This document shows, in pieces, positions 10,160 to 16,714 of a stretch of 16,714 nt of DNA. The stretch comes from Phoronis ovalis (taxonomy: Eukaryota; Phoronida; Phoronidae). The stretch spans positions 1-16,714 of the forward strand of contig JAOXYB010023025.1 of the NCBI GenBank assembly GCA_028565635.1. Direction: 5' to 3'. Within the stretch, counting starts at the first letter, position 1. Every line of letters begins with the position of its first letter. Under the pieces are notes generated by a model. The model did no database searches, was not told the origin of the DNA, and saw only the letters and a list, made by a program, of their open reading frames with translations. The position numbers were made by a program, and so were the translations under genes.

Positions 10160-10493
10160 GTACGTTTCGTTAAGTTTTTAATAGGCCGAGTTTAACACTA
10201 TAATTAGCATCTGTGTATAGATAGCTCTTTATGGTTCTTTTTGCTTTTATATATCATTCCGTTATTCAAGTATAGACGTATACTTTTACCTGAGTTGCTT
10301 TTAGCCTTTAGGAAATGCACACGTAATGGTTTTGTTTCCCATTCATAGCCTAATAGAAATGTCTTCAAATTTTCAATATATTACCTTTATACACTCTCTG
10401 GACTTCTCATCTGAATACATAAAATGAAAAATTTAGTTGTTATTGAAATGTCACAAACCCGCCTGATGAAAGCTGTTTCTTGTAAACTTCCAG
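10160..10493 (+). other. Intron 2 of the NOL4-like gene (334 bases)
   Basis: Donor GTACGT at 10160 and acceptor AACTTCCAG ending at 10493 join exons 2 and 3 in phase 0. This is a short intron compared with its 5.4-5.5 kb neighbours. I see no coding segment, repeat or notable motif in it. Confidence 0.85.
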
Positions 10494-10745
10494 ATTGCAG
10501 AAACATATTCTTTTCTTCCACGTGAAGCTGTGACTAGATTTCTTATGTCTTGTTCTGACTGTCAAAGAAGAATGCATGGTGTACAGACGCATTCATCTCA
10601 AGAGAACAACAATACAACGGGAGGATCACACCCGGACATAGATTTCAGTATGCCGATAACTACCACTTATCTGAATCATATTCGCAATAGGGGACTCTTC
10701 TGCAACACTTTGGATCCAGATTTTGCTTTTGACATGAAATACGAG
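10494..10745 (+). CDS. NOL4: NOL4-like nucleolar protein, exon 3 (residues 148-231)
   Basis: This internal exon has 84 codons, phase 0 at both ends. It begins with the conserved run IAETYSFLPREAVTRFLMSC and continues SDCQRRMH, nearly identical to vertebrate NOL4. C167 and C170 (C-x2-C followed by QRRM) complete the H2C2-like motif begun in exon 2. A variable stretch with an NNNTTGG segment follows, then DIDFSMPITTTYLNHIRNR (196-214), which matches the family MPIT block. The end (DPDFAFDMKYE) diverges from the acidic SDEFDMSDS linker of vertebrates. The acceptor is CTTCCAG at 10487-10493; the next AG at 10499-10500 would break the frame. The donor is GAG-GTAGGT. The frame stays open 24 bases past the donor by chance. 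Skipping this exon would also preserve frame but remove both cysteines. Confidence 0.9.
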
Positions 10746-10805
10746 GTAGGTTGTATAAGCTGTGTATGACTTTGCTTAAGCAACGAAGATTTTACAATAT
10801 AATTC

Positions 10806-10823
10806 TATATATATATATATATA
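10806..10823. repeat. (TA)9 microsatellite
   Basis: Nine perfect TA units start 61 bases into intron 3. It is a simple sequence repeat, likely length-variable between individuals. Confidence 0.97.
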
Positions 10824-10894
10824 CCGGGATTCAGTCCATTATTTATTAGATGGAGTTGCTAACTGCGTATCTCCCAGGACTGATACTAGAGACA

Positions 10895-10916
10895 AACTCC
10901 CAACTATGGGGGAGTT
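10895..10916 (+). repeat. Perfect 7-bp hairpin
   Basis: AACTCCC (10895-10901) pairs exactly with GGGAGTT (10910-10916) around an 8-base loop. An alternative register, CCAACT (10900-10905) with AGTTGG (10913-10918), uses overlapping bases, so two mutually exclusive hairpins are possible in an intron 3 transcript. No function can be assigned. Confidence 0.45.
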
Positions 10917-11328
10917 GGACGGCAGCTTTTTTCGCACCAGACCTTTAAACTAAAATTCTGGCCTAACGTACCCAAATATTCCCAGTCACTATAAAATTAT
11001 TGATCCAGATCCAGGGTATTGGCGCCATCTATGAATACGGCCCGCATTACCACGACATACACCGGTCTTGTATAAGTCAAAGAGGCTAAAAAAACAAAAA
11101 AGCCAGTATGTATACAATTTCCGTAAAATCGAAGGTGTTTGTTTTGCAATATGTTGCCAAATTTAAATAACATTGTGTTCATTTTCCCTGGTCGGTATAG
11201 GTCGCCACAACTAAGCATATAGTTTTCATTACTACATATTTCTATTTCGACTTAATATGGCAGTGCAAATGTACCACCAGAGTCTCCCCAAAATATATAT
11301 GTTTTATTTAAAGTAATGTAGAGGTAGA

Positions 11329-11493
11329 ATGCGCGTGACGCCTCCTACGGCCGGGTAGGCGCGTGGACCGATTCTGCTTGCGTTCTGGTTCATACCAGTA
11401 TTGAAAGGCACTTCAGTTTTGATTTTGAAAAGAAAAAGTGTGGTGTTTTGCTGTAATCACGGTGAAAGCAAACTGTGAGTTAAAATAAAGAAG
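11329..11493 (+). promoter_or_regulatory. CpG-rich island with splice donor: candidate alternative promoter and 5' exon
   Basis: Bases 11331-11370 are about 78% G+C (31 of 40) in a window of about one third G+C. I count nine CpGs between 11330 and 11386, with GCGCGTG occurring twice (11331, 11359). Downstream, CTTCAGTTTT at 11411 contains an initiator-like TCAGTT (A at 11415). The strong donor AAG-GTAAGT ends the segment at 11493. There is no ATG between 11332 and 11493, as expected for a non-coding first exon. Splicing from 11493 to the exon 4 acceptor would let translation begin at ATG 16162. No TATA box is seen. The GC and CpG counts are direct; promoter activity is inference. Confidence 0.35.
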
Positions 11494-11721
11494 GTAAGTT
11501 TGTACAGACGAAAGTCCTTCGGTCCCCTGTATAAACAATTTTGATACGACTAGGCGAGACTACACGTCAAGTAAGACCCGTAATTTGTCGTAGCGCTTTT
11601 TCGTATCTGTGAGAGCTTGGAAGTTCTGCAATAAGTTGATCAGACAAATATAATATTGATGATTAGGTTGGCTTTGCCCCTGTAAATATAGATTATGAGT
11701 GGCCAAGCTCATACAGCGTCA

Positions 11722-11742
11722 ACCTGCCAGTGTCAGGCAGGT
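11722..11742 (+). repeat. GC-rich 7-bp hairpin
   Basis: ACCTGCC (11722-11728) and GGCAGGT (11736-11742) are exact reverse complements with a 7-base loop AGTGTCA. The hairpin lies at the right end of the CpG-rich area, just before a TCGCGCGA palindrome (11743-11750). CAGGT is also an E-box half of the Snail/ZEB type, so the repeat could equally be a paired protein site. Confidence 0.45.
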
Positions 11743-14190
11743 CTCGCGCGATAGACGTTAAACTGGGATAGTCCCGGAAATAATGTTTTTAAATCTCAGA
11801 ACTTTAACTTATAGTATTTTATTTTATGCACACTCAGTGGTAGAAAATCTTAAGCAATGATGTATATCTTTTGAAGTATTCTTGACAAGGTATTTTGAAT
11901 AAATAATTTTGCTTAGTATTTACTAAAACTTCAGAATCAAATAATTAAAATTCATGTCTTTATAAAACTCCTACTATGTAACAATAGGAACTAATAGGAA
12001 CATATGTCTTCGGTTGCTGAGTAATAAGCATGGGTAGATGTCATAGGGTGAAAAGTGCGTTAGTTTAATTTCCCCTTTCGCAGAATATCGATCGATAAAG
12101 TAAACCTCTATTTATAAAGCAATGAGGCACAAAAAGAATATAAAATTTCTGTGGATTTTATGATTCACTTTATAATAGGGAGCGTTTGCGCAAACCGACA
12201 TTATCTGAATTTTCATTTAACTGACAATAATTTAACAAAAATATTTCGTATTTTTATTTCGTAAATATTTGGTTATTTGTTTTGTTTAACTACTTGATAT
12301 CTAAATGCTACACGCGAAGAAACTGTTTTTTTTGATGCCCTGATAAATAAATTAAGGTTTTTAGACTGAAAAAAAACACCAGAAATGAGAGTATTTACTT
12401 CATTGAGAAATATTACACTGTATATAGACCAAAAGACAGACCTGAGTAGTAACTACAATTGGGGGCGTTATATAAACACGTGAATAGAATAATAGTTTTG
12501 GTGACGCACCAGCAACACCAGTTTCGCGTAATTTCGCGGAACAGTCCATTTCATTTTTTTTTAAAACTTGAATTTAATATACTCCAACTAAAACTTAACA
12601 TCTATTATACATGTTTTTGTATGTACCAGTTTAGTAAAGCTATGACAACAACAATGTGGATTCAAAAATAAAACAAAGAAACATCACGATATAGCGCGAC
12701 ATACATTTTAAACAATCGTCACGGATATTCTTAACAAAAAAACGCATTCGGACTGACTAACTATTATACAAAAGAATTAATATTTTATATTTGAACCCTG
12801 AACGTGTCCAGAACACTTTACTTTGTGCTAGGATATGTTTAATGATATGTTGTATGCAGGGTGTATGACATATCCACGAATTAACATTTTTCTCACCTTT
12901 ATTGAAAGATAAGCTATACCATTGCTTTATACCTACAAAATTATCAGCAAAAATCTCCGGACAAAGTTAGTTTATACCTGTTACAATATGTACGATCAGT
13001 TATTATTTTAGTAATATTATTTAAACTGAAAATGCACACATCAAAACGGATCTCTAATACAAGACTGATTGGCGGAAGAAAACATATAAGGAAAAAGAAA
13101 CAAAAAAGAAAATAGTGTAAATAAGTGTGTATATCTTTCTTGGGTTTTGACGACACTTCGTAAAGCTAAAAAAAGACAGATAGTAAAGATCTTGGTAACT
13201 GGATTATCCGCATTCCAGTTGCTAAAAGGTTTTTGTTAATAAGATTTTTAAACGTCTGGATATTTGTTACAACGTGGCAGTTTATTTTGTATTCAAGATT
13301 CTATCGAAGCCATAAATAGATATATTAAAACACACGCATTAAAAAGTCAACTTCCATTTTATTATATAAAAAGCTCGTTTTAACATGAAAAAGGTGGTGA
13401 ATCAATCTCCTTGCCTCAATAATTACTTTCAAAGAATTCATTGGCTTGAATTAGAATCACAAAAGATAGTGCTATACGACTGAATGCATTTCCACAGTTT
13501 GCACGAAAAACATACATATAAGATCATAATTTGTCTTCGGATCGATTTTCTAAGGGGTGCATGGTATGTAAGATTATATTACAGAAGGGAGTATTTTATA
13601 ATCGCATTGAAACAGTTGATCGATAAAATTCCCTCCTTGCTCCCCTATAGTCTAAATATATCCCTCTTGTCATCGTTAATGTGCCCATTATGCTTGGTAA
13701 CGCATGCTCAAAGGGGTATATTGTTAAGCCGCTTCAATGTTTAGATAATTGCCTTTACCCTGTCGTTACAAGCTGACGTGGTTTTGTGTTAAATATTGAT
13801 ATTTTCACCCAAAATTAGAGATATTTTATATGATTGTCTTGTGCAGTAGTGTGGAACTCGTTTAAAGAATTCTCTTGCTAGAAATGGTGACAAAGGATGA
13901 CTGTTACACATTAAAGGTATCGGCTTAAATAGGTTTGTTTTGTTTCCATATTTCATTGTTTTTCTGTGATTAATTACGATGATGTCACATCAACTAATTC
14001 ATTGTTTCACGCCAAAATGATCTGCAGGCGACATTTAAAATATATGTCAATTAAATTTTTTAAACCAACTTTAAGCAGATACTTTCTGAAGGATGTTTTT
14101 TATGAATTTAATAGCGAATATTTATATTGCCCTTCATAAATATTGCTAACAGGGGCACGCGACAGAGGCAGTGCTTTTGTTCTCTTTAAT

Positions 14191-14236
14191 CCAATCAAAA
14201 TGGCGGATGGGTAATATATTATACCTGGCACGTGCC
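14191..14236 (+). promoter_or_regulatory. CCAAT box, YY1-like site and E-box palindrome cluster
   Basis: CCAAT (14191-14195) is followed directly by AAAATGGCGGA (14197-14207), close to the YY1 consensus. The perfect 10-base palindrome GGCACGTGCC (14227-14236), centred on a CACGTG E-box of the bHLH-zip type, lies 20 bases on. All three are core elements typical of proximal promoters. The ATG inside the YY1 motif opens only four codons before TAA. This is a candidate intronic promoter or enhancer on motif content alone. Confidence 0.3.
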
Positions 14237-14605
14237 GTTGACAAAATGTGGATACGAGCTAAGTATTTATGTTATTAAACACAACATGATATATAACCGA
14301 TGTATATTACCAGATAAGACATATTTCTCGAATTATATTTCTCACAATTTCTATCAAATTTTAGATGGTTAAATGTGTGTATGGCCTACATTGGTTTATA
14401 TGTTATGATCGGGTCGCGAAATAAGCAGGTGTTTTGGAAATAAAGGGACAATTATTCCTCTCGTACTACCCCTTGTAGGTTAAATCGTAACCCTTTTTGT
14501 CTAAGTCCACTCCAGTGAATCAACCAGATGGTACCACTTTAATATAAAATCACAATATCTTACTATCTTTTGAAAAGGGGTTATATGTGCATACATTTTA
14601 TGTAC

Positions 14606-14621
14606 AATATCGATCGATATT
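14606..14621. repeat. 16-base perfect palindrome AATATCGATCGATATT
   Basis: The sequence equals its own reverse complement over 16 bases. Its core ATCGATCGAT recurs at 7080-7089 and 12087-12096, and shorter GATCGAT forms occur elsewhere. It could be a dimeric protein-binding site or expansion of a CGAT unit. Confidence 0.5.
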
Positions 14622-16001
14622 TGAGGTCTGTATCTATAGAGGTGAAGGGGTTTAACATGCAGAGCATTATTTCTATATAGTTGAGCTTATTATTTTAATA
14701 ATCACTATCAATTCTAGGCCCAGCCTCTCATTAGAATAATAAAGGTACGCCACGAGCAGCTGTCAATGCATAATATGATAAAATCGTGATTATGTCCTGG
14801 ATTATGTTAGGGAGAATAATTCATTTTTTTTGGCTTGATGAACAGAATATTATTTTTCACAATTTAAATAGTAAAATGGGTCTCGCATTTTTTAGGATTT
14901 TTAATAACTTATGAGTTTCTACGTAAATTGTAAAACAAATTATTTACTAAAAATAAAAGTAGCTATTTTTGTTCTTTTATTAATTAATAAACTATTTAAA
15001 GGATGACAACTTCTATTAATAAATATATTTCGCACATACTTCAGTTGTTTTAGCCGTCCACTAAATACTAAATCTCAACAAAACAGCCTACCAGCAGCAT
15101 GCACTTATATTAATTCACGTTTTCTTTCAAAGGTCGTGATGTGCCAAGAAAGAATCTGTTTAGAATGAAACGGGCGTTCAGAGCAAACTGCATATTCTGA
15201 CAAGTACTAAAAGTAAAAATTCTCATGACTATGAGAAAGTGCAGAGAGGTTTAAAATACAGATATCTATCCTATTTTATTTTATTCGGAAATTCGATTTC
15301 TGTAAACCACTGGCAATTACACAAGCCAGTAAAAATATCAAAAGCAATTAATAGAAATATGTCTATGTAAAGAATAAACCATCTAATGCCGGCCATATAA
15401 GTTTCCTGATAACCGATTTCAAACAATTCATTTAATATTGCTCACCCTTCTCTCGTTGCTGAGAGTGTAATGTAATTCTGATAACTTTAATAACTAGGCT
15501 GCTGGCATTATTCTAATATTAGCCGGCATTCCATTCAAAAGGAGAAGAATAAAAACCGTAGAACTGGGAATGAAATATTCCGGTTTAATAACTATAAGCT
15601 TTTATTTATATTAAAATTAACCAATGTTGACTTTGAATGTCATTTAGGTAATGACATGATGATTTCTATTCTTTCAAGCGAAAGAAATTCATATAACTAT
15701 TATATACTTAGAGCATATCGTCTAAAGAACTTTTTTAACAATAAAAACGGAATTAATGCACATCCGTAATAAGCCATAGCGTGCTTAGATGCTTTTCTTT
15801 CCGATTATCTTTTAAAAGAAAATGTTTTTTTTATCTGGAAGATTTATAATTACTGATGGAAGATTTTAACTTTCGTCACCGAGCTCTGGTTTGGAGTAAG
15901 CTAATGCGGTAGGGGTAATGTCGTAATAAATTCCTGAGTGATGTGAGCAAATGGTTAGGCCAACTTTATTCGCGGGACTTGATTATCTATCCACTGATGA
16001 A

Positions 16002-16078
16002 TTTAATAAAAAGGGAGTTGTACCCTGGAATTCGGCTGGTGTTACACATACATAGCCTAATTCAAAAGAAAAATGCCT
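16002..16078 (+). promoter_or_regulatory. Candidate alternative first exon ending ATGCCT-GTAAGT
   Basis: AAAAATGCCT is followed at 16079 by the perfect donor GTAAGT. Removing 16079-16155 (77 bases) would place ATG CCT in frame with GAA ACA ATG of exon 4, phase 0, giving MPETMSTG. An in-frame TAA at 16058-16060 rules out most use as an internal exon read from exon 3, which favours a first exon. A TATA-like AATAAAAAGG lies near 16005-16014. The frame match has a one in three chance of being accidental, so this is a hypothesis. Confidence 0.3.
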
Positions 16079-16155
16079 GTAAGTAATTTTGTTACACTTT
16101 TCTTAATTCATAATTTCATTATTTTTAATGATTTAATATTTTATTTTTTTTCCAG

Positions 16156-16252
16156 GAAACAATGTCTACCGGTGACAGTGAGTTAAGTAGAACACCTTCT
16201 CCGTCTGTTAACGACGCATCTCCAAGTCCAAGGCCACCAGAGCTCAAACAAG
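16156..16252 (+). CDS. NOL4: NOL4-like nucleolar protein, exon 4 (residues 232-263 plus one base)
   Basis: The exon follows an excellent acceptor (a long T run then TTTTTCCAG) in phase 0 and opens ETMSTGDSELSRTPSPS. It continues as a serine/proline-rich linker with four S/T-P sites at residues 244, 246, 253 and 255, then PRPPELKQ. This suits the disordered region after the MPIT block in NOL4 proteins, but there is no strong residue-level match, so assignment rests on splice signals, frame and composition. The chosen donor is CAAG-GTATCC at 16253, phase 1. A stronger in-frame alternative, GACA-GTGAGT at 16178, would remove 25 residues and leave the same phase. Without splicing, the frame stays open to TAA at 16558. 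The internal ATG at 16162 has A at -3 and could serve transcripts starting in intron 3. Confidence 0.72.
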
Positions 16253-16626
16253 GTATCCCTTTCATAATAGACCTTTATTGGTTGGGTACTGCTCATCTTC
16301 GCAATACCAAGGAAATATTCTCACACAGCGTTCCTATCTTTAGGAATGTATACGGATGCACGAGCACTGTGTTCGGAGAATGGGTTCTAGTGTTCAGTTT
16401 TCCATATACAGCCGACAAATTTCAATGTTTTGCAACAGTGTTCACCGATCAACTTACCATATCAGATGGCACAAATAAAGTTGGTCGTGTTTTGTACGGA
16501 AGGATGGTTTTAAAATACATAGTTAGAATTTTCATATTCTTATTAGGGTTGCTCCTATAAGGGAGCAAGCCTATTGGTTTTGTATGATTTCTTTCTTCTT
16601 ATTTTTCTTTTTCTTCCAATTTTCAG
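16253..16626 (+). other. Proposed intron 4 (374 bases), open through most of its length
   Basis: Donor GTATCC and a very strong acceptor (a pyrimidine-rich tract of about 40 bases ending TTTTCAG at 16626) define a short intron. Unusually, the exon 4 frame continues for about 102 codons to TAA at 16558-16560, in sequence somewhat richer in G+C than the introns. The read-through would end with a hydrophobic segment (KYIVRIFIFLLGLLL). It may be an alternative terminal exon, a retained intron or chance. The read-through residues match no family I recognise. Confidence 0.5.
16549..16568 (+). repeat. Hairpin enclosing the read-through stop codon
   Basis: TTGCTCC (16549-16555) and GGAGCAA (16562-16568) are exact reverse complements. 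The 6-base loop TATAAG contains the TAA (16558-16560) that closes the exon 4 read-through frame. After one mismatch, three more pairs can form (GGG-side with CC and A-T). It could be an RNA hairpin in a retained-intron transcript; no role is known. Confidence 0.45.
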
Positions 16627-16714
16627 CAAGCTATATTTCGAAGACGGTTACAGCTAGGAACTTGATACTTGATGTATGACATCCCTGGGGTAGGCTATTG
16701 TTGACCTTGAGGTC
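16627..16714 (+). CDS. Possible exon 5 of the NOL4-like gene, partial and uncertain
   Basis: The acceptor at 16625-16626 is among the strongest in the window. Continuing from exon 4 in phase 1 reads ASYISKTVTARNLILDV and meets TGA at 16677-16679. This is not a NOL4 block that I recognise. A weak donor GAT-GTATGA at 16674 could end a 47-base exon before the stop. Otherwise this would be a terminal exon of a short isoform. The other two frames also stop within about 40 bases. The acceptor may instead be a decoy, with the true exon 5 beyond the window. Confidence 0.25.

Larger units (their letters stand above)
10746..16155 (+). other. Intron 3 of the NOL4-like gene (5410 bases)
   Basis: Donor GTAGGT (10746) and acceptor TTTTTTTTCCAG (ending 16155) join exons 3 and 4 in phase 0. 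No internal coding exon is supported. The intron is unusually rich in regulatory-looking structure: a (TA)9 run at 10806, inverted repeats at 10895 and 11722, a CpG-rich island with a downstream donor at 11329-11493, a CCAAT/YY1/E-box cluster at 14191-14236, a 16-base palindrome at 14606 and a potential first exon at 16002-16078. Paired AATGCCGGC/GCCGGCATT 9-mers lie at 15385-15393 and 15522-15530. Stretches 11800-14180 and 14650-15370 are AT-rich, and nothing else stands out in them. Confidence 0.8.

Noticed and set aside
10746-10769. Extension of the exon 3 frame past its donor to a stop
   Set aside because: GAG-GTAGGT is a clear donor and the eight extra codons are unlike the family; the short extension is expected by chance.
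13484-13744. Plus-strand open frame of 86 codons in intron 3
   Set aside because: No recognisable domain and no splice signals in the right phase.
1-16714. Search for intact transposons, viral genes, CRISPR arrays, rRNA, tRNA and bacterial-type operons
   Set aside because: No transposase or polymerase reading frames, terminal repeats with target duplications, spaced CRISPR repeats, complete tRNA or rRNA segments were seen. The window is explained by one split animal gene and its introns.

Overview
The window looks like nuclear DNA of an invertebrate animal, roughly two thirds A+T. It has no bacterial gene packing, no ribosome-binding sites and very little coding DNA. What coding sequence there is comes as short exons bounded by textbook GT-AG splice sites. 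Exon spacing and protein divergence suggest a lophotrochozoan such as a mollusc. That placement is an inference; no taxonomic marker is present.

One gene can be supported: the 5' half of a plus-strand homologue of NOL4/NOL4L (nucleolar protein 4 family). Exon 1 (4254-4547), exon 2 (10013-10159), exon 3 (10494-10745) and exon 4 (16156-16252) are all open. They join in phase 0 at the first three junctions and give 263 residues plus one base. Introns are about 5.5 kb, 0.33 kb and 5.4 kb, then a proposed 374-base intron 4. A strong acceptor at 16625-16626 may open a fifth exon near the window edge. Vertebrate NOL4 is around 640 residues (from memory), so the C-terminal half should lie beyond the right edge.

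Region by region: 1-4253 is upstream non-coding DNA with a tRNA-like head, a CpG-rich patch and a hairpin close to the start codon. Intron 1 (4548-10012) holds two identical 11-base CRE sites, a short tandem repeat and a second copy of the CpG-rich patch. Intron 3 (10746-16155) holds the most GC-rich segment of the window (about 11330-11370) followed by a good splice donor, a CCAAT/YY1/E-box cluster near 14190-14236, and a possible ATG-bearing first exon just before exon 4.

Main points of interest: (1) exons 2 and 3 together encode H-x9-H-x28-C-x2-C in a context very like the H2C2 zinc-binding domain of retroelement and GIN/KRBA2-type integrases, suggesting NOL4 carries a domesticated integrase-type module. 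(2) Exon 2 begins with GTAAGT directly after its acceptor, so splicing to exon 1 rebuilds the exon 1 donor exactly; re-splicing would skip exon 2 in frame. (3) Up to three alternative 5' ends in intron 3 could feed exon 4, giving a product without the H2C2 module. (4) Exon 4 has two donors in the same phase and an unexpectedly long open read-through into intron 4 that ends in a hydrophobic tail.
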